From CALSMU01 sp965230225 (GTDB lineage: Bacteria > Bacteroidota > Bacteroidia > Flavobacteriales_D > Parvicellaceae), in contig CBDDKM010000009.1 in assembly GCA_965230225.1 (NCBI GenBank), positions 124,001 through 188,000 of the forward strand: a DNA stretch of 64,000 nt, given 5' to 3'. A model generated the notes under the pieces. It was given only the letters and a program-made list of their open reading frames with translations, made no database searches and was not told the origin of the DNA. The stretch's first letter is position 1. Every line of letters starts with the position of its first letter. This document shows positions 25,409-32,629 of the stretch, piece by piece. The position numbers and the translations under genes are program-made.

Positions 25409-26349
25409 TACGATTGTTGTTCTGTTCTTTTAATTAGGGTTTTAACTATTTCTATGGCTTGTGCATTCTCTGATGGAGTAGGCTCGGTTTTCGCAAACTT
25501 TACCATGTCCGATAATCGGTAGAGTTTTTCTAACTCAGAAAATTGTTCAGGGTTAATGTTCTTCATCCTAAGCTGATCCAAAATTTGATTACTGGTTTTT
25601 TCGAAAGTTTGAACCTGAAATTTATATTCCAGGTATTGCCAGCTAACCTCCGTAACATTGGAGTAGTAGAGCTTGGTTTGATTGTCTTGCCAAAGCTTTT
25701 TCTGGTCAATAATCTGAAGCCTTTCCAGTAGCAGTTGGGGAAGAGGCACCTTAGATTTAATCTCTTTCTCCACCTTAGGTTGGTTTTTAACTACCAGATA
25801 AATGATCCAGCCTACAATTAGTCCAAGAATGATGGCAATCCACCACCAATTGACTTTTAGCCACATTAAAAACTTCTCCCACGAAGTAAATGGATCATTT
25901 TCCAATCCTTTTAAATCTCTAATGTCTTCTGTGTCCTCCGTAGGCATTACGGATACAATAACGGATACGAGGTTTGATTCTACCTGATCACCATTAATAA
26001 AGGTGTAAATTGGGCCGATATTGACAGTTCCTGTATCGAAGGTAGCTACGGTAATTTCCTGCTCAAATCTAGTGATGACTTCCCCCATGTTGTTGTCCAA
26101 AACATTCTTTTTTGGAGGAGAAACATTCCAGATTTCTATTCCTTCATTTAACTCTGTAGAGTCGGTAATAGTAGGGTAGCTTACCAGTTCTTGTTTTATG
26201 TTAGAGGGAACGTCTAGTGTTATTTTAAGGTTGATAGGTTCACCTACCAAAGCTTTATTATTGTTGGCAACAACGCTAAATACAATGTCATTCTGAGCCA
26301 GACCTACCCAGGAAATTAATATGAATGATATGGCGATAATTGCTCTCAT
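25408..26349 (-). CDS. BatD-like/DUF4381-type membrane protein of the Bat operon
   Basis: A 313-residue protein between the DUF58 gene and batA, overlapping each by one base (TAATG). Signal peptide MRAIIAISFILISWVGLA, a periplasmic Ig-like domain (about 20-150; KALVGEPINLKITLDVPS is BatD-like), a membrane helix (WWWIAIILGLIVGWIIYLVV, about 168-187) and a cytoplasmic helical domain (LLLERLQIIDQKKLWQ, YYSNVTEVSWQYLEYKF). The layout is that of the DUF4381-type proteins found at this position in Bat and related MoxR operons. Its molecular role is unknown; it may act as a second scaffold. Confidence 0.75.
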   Translation of the reverse strand: MRAIIAISFILISWVGLAQNDIVFSVVANNNKALVGEPINLKITLDVPSNIKQELVSYPTITDSTELNEGIEIWNVSPPKKNVLDNNMGEVITRFEQEITVATFDTGTVNIGPIYTFINGDQVESNLVSVIVSVMPTEDTEDIRDLKGLENDPFTSWEKFLMWLKVNWWWIAIILGLIVGWIIYLVVKNQPKVEKEIKSKVPLPQLLLERLQIIDQKKLWQDNQTKLYYSNVTEVSWQYLEYKFQVQTFEKTSNQILDQLRMKNINPEQFSELEKLYRLSDMVKFAKTEPTPSENAQAIEIVKTLIKRTEQQS

Positions 26350-27212
26350 TATCGTTGCTTAAATAAATTCATTAGTGGAACAATGTATGGCCGATTAGTA
26401 ACAACGGTTGTGTTATCAATTCCGGCTTTTCTAAACGTGTCTTTTAGTTCTCCCTCTCTTCTCAAAGCATTTGCTTTGTATGCTTTCCTAACCTTGCTAC
26501 TTGAAGTGTTTACCCATTTTTGACGACCTGTTTCGGCATCTTCAATGTTTATTAAACCAACATTGGGTAATTCGTATTCTACAGGGTCGGTTACACGTAG
26601 CGCAACAATATCATGCTTCTTACCGGCTATTTTTAAATCGTCGGCAAAACCAGAATCAATAAAATCGGAAATCACAAATGCAATACTTCTTTTCTTGATC
26701 ATGTTGGTGAAGTATTTTAGTGCATGCGAAATATCTGTTTTTTTATGTTGAGGTTCGAACTCGATCAATTCCCTAATGATTCTCAGTATGTGCTTTTTTC
26801 CTTTTTTAGGAGGGATAAACAACTCCACCTGGTCAGTAAAGAGAATTACTCCAATTTTATCGTTGTTTTGTGTAGCTGAGAAGGCTAATACTGCACAAAG
26901 CTCAGCGATGACTTCTCTTTTGAATTTTTCTCTAGTACCAAACACTTCAGAAGCAGAGATATCTACCAACAGCATCACTGTTAGCTCACGTTCCTCTTCG
27001 AAAACTTTTACATAAGGTTTATCGAACCTTGCTGTTACGTTCCAATCAATGGTTCTGATCTCGTCCCCTGGCATGTACTCACGAACTTCGGCAAAGGCCA
27101 TCCCCTTGCCTTTAAAAGCAGAGTGGTACTCACCAGAAAATACTTGAGATGACAAGCCTTTGGTCTTGATCTCAATTTTTCTAACCTTTTTTAATAGTTC
27201 TTTTGTGTCCAT
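26349..27212 (-). CDS. DUF58 domain protein (MoxR-associated)
   Basis: A 287-residue cytoplasmic protein of the DUF58 family, which almost always pairs with a MoxR ATPase. Signature GKGMAFAEVREYMPGDEIRTIDWNVTARF (about 35-63, read in sections), and a vWA-like core with VMLLVDISASEVFG (a D-x-S-x-S-like motif), IGVILFTDQVELFIPP, and AFVISDFIDSG. The C terminus ends VTNRPYIVPLMNLFKQR. It follows moxR by 30 nt. DUF58 proteins are thought to be clients or partners of MoxR in assembling the vWA complex. Confidence 0.92.
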   Translation of the reverse strand: MDTKELLKKVRKIEIKTKGLSSQVFSGEYHSAFKGKGMAFAEVREYMPGDEIRTIDWNVTARFDKPYVKVFEEERELTVMLLVDISASEVFGTREKFKREVIAELCAVLAFSATQNNDKIGVILFTDQVELFIPPKKGKKHILRIIRELIEFEPQHKKTDISHALKYFTNMIKKRSIAFVISDFIDSGFADDLKIAGKKHDIVALRVTDPVEYELPNVGLINIEDAETGRQKWVNTSSSKVRKAYKANALRREGELKDTFRKAGIDNTTVVTNRPYIVPLMNLFKQR

Positions 27213-27242
27213 TCCAGAAATTGATCAGTTAGCGTTGGTCAA

Positions 27243-28286
27243 TTAAGGTACATCTACCTTGTTAAGGATGGTATTGATGATGGTTTCTGTATTGATGTTT
27301 TCAGCCTCAGCTTCATAGCTTAAACCAATTCTGTGTCTTAGCACATCGTGGCAAACAGCTCTAATATCTTCAGGAATCACATAACCTCTTTTATTGATAA
27401 AGGCATATGCTTTCGCCGCTTTTGCTAATGCTATACTGGCACGAGGTGATCCTCCAAACTCGATTAAAGGCTCTAGTTTATCTAAACCGTATTCTCTAGG
27501 AGATCTTGTAGCGTATACGATGTCTACGATGTATTGCTCAATCTTTTCATCCATGTACACCTGTTTTACAATTTCTCTTGCTTTAATGATGGTGTCCGGA
27601 TTAATAACTTTATTAGGAGTGGGGAACCCTTTAGCCGAAACATTGCTTCTAATGATCAGCTTTTCCTCTTCTCTTTTTGGATAGCTCAGTACCACTTTTA
27701 ACATGAAACGATCTACCTGAGCTTCTGGAAGAGGGTAGGTACCTTCTTGTTCAATAGGGTTTTGGGTGGCCATAACCAAAAATGGTTTAGGTAGGCTAAA
27801 GGTAGTATCACCAATAGTAACCTGTTTTTCCTGCATGGCCTCTAGTAAGGCACTTTGAACTTTTGCAGGAGCACGGTTAATCTCATCAGACAAAACGAAG
27901 TTGGCAAAAATAGGCCCTTTCTTAGATATAAACTCTTCCTTGTTGTGGTTGTATATCATGGTTCCCAATAAATCCGCCGGAAGCAAATCAGGAGTAAACT
28001 GAATTCTGCTAAAATCAGCATCAATGGTTTGTGCCAGGGTATTAATTGCAAGTGTTTTTGCCAATCCCGGAACACCTTCTAATAAGATGTGTCCATTGGC
28101 TAACAGGGCAATTAATAAACTTTCCACCATGTGATCCTGACCAACAATCACTTTGTTCATTTCCATTTTTAGTAAATCAACAAATGCACTTTCTTTTTGG
28201 ATCAGTTCGTTGATGGCCTGGATATCATTTACTGGCTGTGAAGCCATTGGAGCTCCTGCCGGATTCTGATTTTCTAGATTTTCCAT
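27243..28286 (-). CDS. moxR: MoxR-family AAA+ ATPase, first gene of the Bat operon
   Basis: A 347-residue MoxR-type AAA+ chaperone ATPase. Walker A is present as LLEGVPGLAKTLAINTLA, Walker B as FANFVLSDEINRAPAKVQSALLEAM (in sections; the D-E pair), sensor 1 as FLVMATQNPIEQEGTYPLPEAQ, arginine-finger helix as VDRFMLKV, and sensor 2 near GGSPRASIALAKAAKAYA. It begins a minus-strand operon of nine genes running to nth, with gaps of 0-30 nt. A -7-type box lies 26 nt upstream. Confidence 0.95.
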   Translation of the reverse strand: MENLENQNPAGAPMASQPVNDIQAINELIQKESAFVDLLKMEMNKVIVGQDHMVESLLIALLANGHILLEGVPGLAKTLAINTLAQTIDADFSRIQFTPDLLPADLLGTMIYNHNKEEFISKKGPIFANFVLSDEINRAPAKVQSALLEAMQEKQVTIGDTTFSLPKPFLVMATQNPIEQEGTYPLPEAQVDRFMLKVVLSYPKREEEKLIIRSNVSAKGFPTPNKVINPDTIIKAREIVKQVYMDEKIEQYIVDIVYATRSPREYGLDKLEPLIEFGGSPRASIALAKAAKAYAFINKRGYVIPEDIRAVCHDVLRHRIGLSYEAEAENINTETIINTILNKVDVP

Positions 28287-28312
28287 TGTTTTTTTCTCTG
28301 AGTTGATGGTTC

Positions 28313-28320
28313 CAAATTTA
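28313..28320 (-). promoter_or_regulatory. -7 promoter box TAAATTTG for the Bat operon
   Basis: Exact TAnnTTTG match on the minus strand, 26 nt before the moxR ATG. Likely the main promoter of the nine-gene operon. Confidence 0.45.
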
Positions 28321-28456
28321 ACTTTTTTAGTAAACGTAAAAATCGGAAAAAGATCTTTTTTTATGAGATTTTCCGCTGTTAAAAGATGTTAAGAACTTTT
28401 AGTAAGTTTTCTAAGGTTTTCGGGGATTGCTGATGTAAGAAATTTACTTTTAGAGC

Positions 28457-28867
28457 ATGGAAAAAGAAGCGAAAAAACTATACTTACAAGATTGCATTAA
28501 TGATGTGAAATCTTTTCACGAAGCGTTTCTAATTGGAAATGAGGAAGAACCGGTAGGTGTTATTCCTGAAAAAGAGTACTTATTGAGGTATAAACTAATG
28601 CGTGAAGAAAATGAGGAGTATTTAGAAGCTGCTCAAAATGGTGATTTAGTGGAAATTGCAGATGCTTGTGGTGACATGCTTTATATTTTGTGTGGAACCC
28701 TCTTAAAGCATGGTTTACAACACAAAATTGAAGAGGTGTTTACCGAAATTCAAAAGAGCAACATGAGTAAATTGGATGCTGATGGTAAACCAATTTATAG
28801 AGAGGATGGGAAAGTGATGAAGTCTGATCGTTACTTTAAGCCAGATATCGAAAGCATTTTGAAGTAG
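28457..28867 (+). CDS. MazG-superfamily nucleoside triphosphate pyrophosphohydrolase
   Basis: A 136-residue all-alpha NTP pyrophosphohydrolase. These Mg-dependent enzymes cut NTP or dNTP to the monophosphate and pyrophosphate, often for pool sanitation. The signature E-x-x-E then E-x-x-D is visible: REENEEYLEAAQNGDLVEIADACGDMLYILCG (about 49-80, in sections). The C-terminal region SKLDADGKPIYREDGKVMKSDRYFKPDI resembles a group of PRA-PH-like Bacteroidota proteins. No signal peptide. A near -7 box (TACTTTTA, 28445-28452) ends 4 nt before the ATG, suggesting a leaderless transcript. Convergent with the ExbD-like gene. Confidence 0.85.
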   Translation: MEKEAKKLYLQDCINDVKSFHEAFLIGNEEEPVGVIPEKEYLLRYKLMREENEEYLEAAQNGDLVEIADACGDMLYILCGTLLKHGLQHKIEEVFTEIQKSNMSKLDADGKPIYREDGKVMKSDRYFKPDIESILK

Positions 28868-28912
28868 TTCTCAGAGATGAGTTAACAGGTTTCATTAACC
28901 TGGTGTCAACCA

Positions 28913-29320
28913 TTACTTTTCGGTGGCAACAATAATCGAAAGTTGGTGCCTTTTTGCCATGTCTATTAATTCTACACATTGTCCCCAATTAGCGTCTTTA
29001 TCAGCCATTAATTTAATGGATTGACGGTACAATGTAGTGTCAACTTGCTCCAGTAAAGCTTCTTCCAGCAAAGCTAAGTTGGGGTAGGAAGTAGTGTCTA
29101 AATAATACTCATTGTTTTTGGTAACGAACACTTTAATAGGAGTGCTCATATCAGGCTTGCTGGAAGGTAAATCCACTTTAATCGGCTCAGTGGTAACCAT
29201 CGAGTTGGTGGTTATAACAAATGTAGCGGAGTGTACCAATGTATTGCTCGAAAGCCGAGTACAACCTGAAATAGTTGCAACCAATAATAGAATCGGAATT
29301 ATTTTTTTATTAAAAACCAA
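28913..29320 (-). CDS. ExbD/TolR periplasmic-domain-like lipoprotein
   Basis: A 135-residue protein. Residues 1-20 are a signal peptide ending in lipobox ATISGC (Cys20), so it should be a lipoprotein. The mature part reads like the periplasmic half of ExbD: IKVDLPSSKPD, PIKVFVTKNNEYYLD, LLEEALLEQ, and IKLMADKDANWGQCVELIDMAKRHQLSIIVATE, which corresponds to the ADKDVPYG-x-VVEVMDxAK-x-AG segment of ExbD. ExbD normally has an N-terminal membrane helix with a proton-pathway Asp; that part is replaced here. The only plausible start is TTG at 29320, overlapping the ribH stop by 11 nt. It could bind a partner of an ExbB/TonB system, or be a decoy or stator element; unknown. Confidence 0.65.
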   Translation of the reverse strand: MVFNKKIIPILLLVATISGCTRLSSNTLVHSATFVITTNSMVTTEPIKVDLPSSKPDMSTPIKVFVTKNNEYYLDTTSYPNLALLEEALLEQVDTTLYRQSIKLMADKDANWGQCVELIDMAKRHQLSIIVATEK

Positions 29321-29825
29321 CTTTCTTTTTTGGAGCTGCCAGGTCTCTTTTTAGGTCGACCATTTTAATACAGGCAATGGCACATTCAATTCCTTTATTA
29401 CCGTGTTTTCCTCCGGAACGATCAATGGCTTGTTGCATGGTATTGTCTGTTAAAACTCCAAAAATAACGGGCTTGTTGTATTTTAAGCTTACATCCATTA
29501 CTCCTTGAGTAACACCATGACATACAAAATCGAAGTGTTTGGTTTCCCCCTGAATAACACTACCCAAAGCAATCACACCATCCACGTTGGTATGTTCCAG
29601 CATGTGTTGAGAAGCTAGAGCTAGTTCGAACGAACCTGGTGTCCATTTAACCAGAATACTATCCTCGTGTACACCGTTCTCTTTAAGAGCAGCTAGTGCA
29701 CCATCTAATAATCCCTGAGTGATTTTTCTGTTCCATTCAGAAACAACAATCCCGAATCGCATATCTGATGCATTCGGGATTGAATCTTTATCGTAATGTG
29801 ATAAGTTTTTTTCTTCTGTAGCCAT
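29310..29825 (-). CDS. ribH: 6,7-dimethyl-8-ribityllumazine synthase
   Basis: Penultimate enzyme of riboflavin synthesis; condenses 5-amino-6-ribitylaminouracil with dihydroxybutanone phosphate and forms icosahedral or pentameric shells. 171 residues. Motifs: FGIVVSEWNRKIT (substrate-binding W), VKWTPGSFELALASQHM, VIALGSVIQGETKHFDFVCH (catalytic His), and GVLTDNTMQQAIDRSGGKHGNKG. No signal peptide. It lies 3 nt behind the TPR gene and overlaps the ExbD-like gene. No FMN riboswitch is seen and the other rib genes are elsewhere. Confidence 0.97.
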   Translation of the reverse strand: MATEEKNLSHYDKDSIPNASDMRFGIVVSEWNRKITQGLLDGALAALKENGVHEDSILVKWTPGSFELALASQHMLEHTNVDGVIALGSVIQGETKHFDFVCHGVTQGVMDVSLKYNKPVIFGVLTDNTMQQAIDRSGGKHGNKGIECAIACIKMVDLKRDLAAPKKKVGF

Positions 29826-29828
29826 TTT

Positions 29829-30548
29829 TTAGTTTACTGCAGAAACACCTTTCTTCGCCATTTCAATGTATTTCTTAGCGCTTTCAATTTCTGGTGAATC
29901 CGGATATTTTTCGATTAACTCCTGGTAAATTTTTACCGCATCATCAAACTTCTTCTCAAGTTCTTTAGCGTAAGCCGCTTTCAGCATGTAAATAGGAGCT
30001 GTTAATTCGTTATCTGAATTTTGGTAAGCCATTTCGTAGTGGTTAAATGCAGCAGTAATGTCACCTAATTCAAGGTGAGCGTCACCCATTGCTCCTAAAG
30101 CAACTGTGCTAACCATTTCATCATCGAAATCAACTTGTTCTAAAGCAGCAATTGCTTCAGCATATTGTCCGTTGTTCAAGTAAGCAATACCAAGGTCATA
30201 CTGTGCAATTTTACCACCATCGTAACTACCGTAGTTTTCTGCAACGTACTTTAATCCTTTGTGCTGAAGAGAATCTCCGTTAATTGCCTGAACAAAATTT
30301 TCGTCGTCAATCAAAGATCTCTCTCCGTACCAAACTGCTTCTAAAGACTCTTCGTTTGCTGGCTCCCAGATAAATTTGTTGTAACCAATGTATCCTAACA
30401 CAACTACAATCAATCCAATTCCAACGAACATCAAAGGCTTTTGTAAACGATCCATTGTCTCGTTTCCACCGCTAAAGGTAGAAAGGTCGGTGTTTACTTC
30501 TTCATGCGTTTCAACTTCTTCAATTTGTTCTATATCTTGTTCTGACAT
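29829..30548 (-). CDS. Membrane-anchored tetratricopeptide repeat protein
   Basis: A 239-residue protein with an acidic N-terminal cytoplasmic tail (about 1-35), one membrane helix (LMFVGIGLIVVVLGYIGYNKF, about 39-59) and TPR units on the far side (about 95-235, GKIAQYDLGIAYLNNGQYAEA, MVSTVALGAMGDAHLELGDI, DAVKIYQELIEKYPDSPEIE). The layout resembles YfgM/Tol-pal-system TPR anchors that work with periplasmic chaperones. It is the first gene of the TPR-ribH-ExbD-like operon. The combination has no obvious metabolic logic. Confidence 0.8.
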   Translation of the reverse strand: MSEQDIEQIEEVETHEEVNTDLSTFSGGNETMDRLQKPLMFVGIGLIVVVLGYIGYNKFIWEPANEESLEAVWYGERSLIDDENFVQAINGDSLQHKGLKYVAENYGSYDGGKIAQYDLGIAYLNNGQYAEAIAALEQVDFDDEMVSTVALGAMGDAHLELGDITAAFNHYEMAYQNSDNELTAPIYMLKAAYAKELEKKFDDAVKIYQELIEKYPDSPEIESAKKYIEMAKKGVSAVN

Positions 30549-30610
30549 TTTCTTAATTTATTTAAGCCTTTTGGTTAACCTCTGGGGCTAGCTTCTGGGC
30601 ATTCGGGATG

Positions 30611-30618
30611 CAAAAATA
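30611..30618 (-). promoter_or_regulatory. -7 promoter box TATTTTTG for the TPR-ribH operon
   Basis: Matches TAnnTTTG on the minus strand, 62 nt before the TPR gene start. The surrounding region is AT-rich, so confidence is moderate. Confidence 0.35.
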
Positions 30619-30748
30619 GTTTTTTTCATCAATTATCGAAAAGCTATCTGAGCAAATTATTGGTTGATAACCTATTTTTATAAAAAATCAGAAGAAAAAT
30701 TGTTGATATGTCTGTTATTTCAATGGTTTATCGAATCCTTTTTACTCC

Positions 30749-30756
30749 TACTTTTG
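30749..30756 (+). promoter_or_regulatory. -7 promoter box TACTTTTG for recF
   Basis: Exact match ending 4 nt before the recF ATG. With the start point expected about 4-7 nt behind the box, the mRNA would begin at or next to the start codon. Confidence 0.45.
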
Positions 30757-30760
30757 CCAC

Positions 30761-31861
30761 ATGCATTTGAGTCATTTATCCGTTGTTAATTTTAAAAATT
30801 GTGAAGAAGCTACTTTGGACCTGTCGTCTAAGGTAAATTGCTTTTTGGGGAACAATGGAGAAGGAAAAACCAATTTACTAGATGCTATCTATTATCTTTC
30901 TTACTGTAAAAGTTATTTCAATGCCATAGACAGTCAGAACATCCGCTTTGAAGAGCCATTTTTTGTGGTACAGGGAGAATTTAACCTGGAGGAGAAAGAG
31001 TTGGTGTATTGTGGTGTGAAAAGAGGACAAAAGAAGACTTTTAAACGCAACAAAAAGACGTATAAAAGATTAGCTGATCACATCGGTTTGTTTCCAACTG
31101 TGATCATCACCCCTTACGATAGTAACCTGGTTTTGGATGGTAGTGAAATCAGAAGGAAGTTTTTGGATGCCATCATTTCTCAGTTTGATCGAGGATATCT
31201 GGAGGATTTGATTCATTACAATAAGGTGCTTTCTCAGAGAAATGCTTTGTTGAAACAGTTCAACGAAAAAGGAGTTTTTCAGAAGGATTTACTGGAGGTT
31301 TGGGACCTTCAATTGGTGGATAAAGGAAACATTGTACATCAAAAAAGAAAAGAGTTTTTAGATCAATTCATTCCTGTTTTTAATAAATATTACCAGGAGC
31401 TTTCTAAGGGCAGAGAAGAGGTGAGTTTGGTGTATAAATCTCCACTTAATGATACTTCTTTTGACGAATTGCTTCGAATGAATATGTCTAAAGATAGGTC
31501 ATTGACCTATACTTCTAAGGGGATTCATAAAGATGATTTAGAATTCACCATTACTGGGCATCCATTGAAGAAATTTGGCTCACAGGGGCAACAGAAGTCT
31601 TTTCTGATAGCACTTAAATTGGCTAAATTCAAATACATTAAAGAACAGAAAGGAATCTCACCCATATTGTTGCTGGATGATATATTTGATAAGCTGGATG
31701 AGAATCGTGTAAGCTATTTGTTAGAATTAATCTCAAAGGAAGAATTAGGGCAAACCTTTATTACGGATACCAGTTTAAATAAAGTACCTGAAGTGTTAAA
31801 TTCGCTGGATATAGAATACAATGCATTTGAAGTAAAATCCGGTAGTGTAACTAACTTGTAG
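30761..31861 (+). CDS. recF: DNA replication and repair protein RecF
   Basis: SMC-like ATPase that helps load RecA at single-strand gaps, 366 residues as usual. MHLSHLSVVNFKNCEEA is the RecF beta start; Walker A is LGNNGEGKTNLLDAIYYLS (about 29-47); the central helices include RKFLDAIISQFDRGYL; the signature region is HKDDLEFTITG followed by KKFGSQGQQKSFLIALKLA (signature motif); Walker B is ILLLDDIFDKLDENR. The ATG lies directly behind a -7 box. The DUF721/DciA gene follows after 1 nt, an arrangement that is widespread in Bacteroidota. Confidence 0.97.
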   Translation: MHLSHLSVVNFKNCEEATLDLSSKVNCFLGNNGEGKTNLLDAIYYLSYCKSYFNAIDSQNIRFEEPFFVVQGEFNLEEKELVYCGVKRGQKKTFKRNKKTYKRLADHIGLFPTVIITPYDSNLVLDGSEIRRKFLDAIISQFDRGYLEDLIHYNKVLSQRNALLKQFNEKGVFQKDLLEVWDLQLVDKGNIVHQKRKEFLDQFIPVFNKYYQELSKGREEVSLVYKSPLNDTSFDELLRMNMSKDRSLTYTSKGIHKDDLEFTITGHPLKKFGSQGQQKSFLIALKLAKFKYIKEQKGISPILLLDDIFDKLDENRVSYLLELISKEELGQTFITDTSLNKVPEVLNSLDIEYNAFEVKSGSVTNL

Positions 31862-31862
31862 C

Positions 31863-32159
31863 ATGGCAAAAAGAAATTCTAACGAAGAAACCATCGATGA
31901 GGTGATCAATAAGTTGATCCGTTCTTACGGATTAAAAGGTGATCAGGATGAATACCTTGCCGTACAAGCCTATAAGCAAGTAATGGGAGGAACCATTGTG
32001 AAGTATACTGAGGATATTTACATCAAAAACAAACGAATGCACATTAAGCTAGGTTCTTCTGTAATAAGAGAGGAGCTTTCTATGGCTAAATCTAAAATCA
32101 TTAAAATGATCAACGATCAAGTTGGTAAAGTGGTGATTTTGGATGTAACATTTGTTTAG
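31863..32159 (+). CDS. DUF721 (DciA-like) protein
   Basis: A 98-residue DUF721 protein. DciA proteins of this family load or operate the replicative helicase DnaB in bacteria without DnaC/DnaI. Recognisable: the N-terminal helix IDEVINKLIRSYGLKG, the central KH-like part (TEDIYIKNKRMHIKLGSSVIREELSMAK) and the C-terminal strand VVILDVTFV. It is co-transcribed with recF, which supports a replication role. It overlaps the convergent membrane protein gene by 4 nt at the 3' end. DciA function in this organism is inferred. Confidence 0.8.
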   Translation: MAKRNSNEETIDEVINKLIRSYGLKGDQDEYLAVQAYKQVMGGTIVKYTEDIYIKNKRMHIKLGSSVIREELSMAKSKIIKMINDQVGKVVILDVTFV

Positions 32160-32629
32160 TCCAGCGGTACATCGTCTAACACATCTTGTCGTCCCATATT
32201 ATCAAGATTAAACCTGGTTCTTATAAATTGAACTAAACCGGAAAGAGCGTACATCATAAATAAAATATTGATGGGGTATATGATGGATGTGGGATAGGTG
32301 TATATAGCCGTAACCTGATCGATTCCTGACAGCATCCAAATGTGCATTCCTGCGAAAAACATCATGGTAAATCCAATAATTAACGTAAACCTAAACTGCT
32401 GGATTTTTTTGATTTGATAATACAGTTGTATAGAGCATAAAGCAATTAACAATGGGAGAGAAAACCATAAAAAGGTATTGATTTCATCTTTTACAAAGCC
32501 TGTTAATGCATAGGAAGGGAGATAAGGACTGCTGTTTTTAAAGATTAAATAAACTGCTTTGTCCAGATTAACAATTAATACCAGTAGTATTAAGTTTAAA
32601 GCTATCCCCAGGTACTTGGTAAGTCTCAT
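32156..32629 (-). CDS. Hypothetical four-helix membrane protein
   Basis: A 157-residue integral membrane protein with four predicted helices (about 6-24, 50-70, 80-100, 113-135), for example YLGIALNLILLVLIVNL and LLIALCSIQLYYQ. The C terminus is polar (RTRFNLDNMGRQDVLDDVPLD). No family recognised. It overlaps the OmpA-DUF1573 gene by 4 nt (ATGA) and is the last gene of the surface operon, so it may be involved in envelope assembly, but nothing in the sequence shows a function. Confidence 0.7.
   Translation of the reverse strand: MRLTKYLGIALNLILLVLIVNLDKAVYLIFKNSSPYLPSYALTGFVKDEINTFLWFSLPLLIALCSIQLYYQIKKIQQFRFTLIIGFTMMFFAGMHIWMLSGIDQVTAIYTYPTSIIYPINILFMMYALSGLVQFIRTRFNLDNMGRQDVLDDVPLD

Noticed and set aside
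26545..27015. Plus-strand ORFs inside the DUF58 gene
   Set aside because: They are shadow frames of a clear DUF58 coding sequence and show no domain or signal features.
28882..28905. Terminator between the MazG-like and ExbD-like genes
   Set aside because: A 6-bp stem (CAGGTT/AACCTG) with a 5-nt loop but no T-run in either direction.
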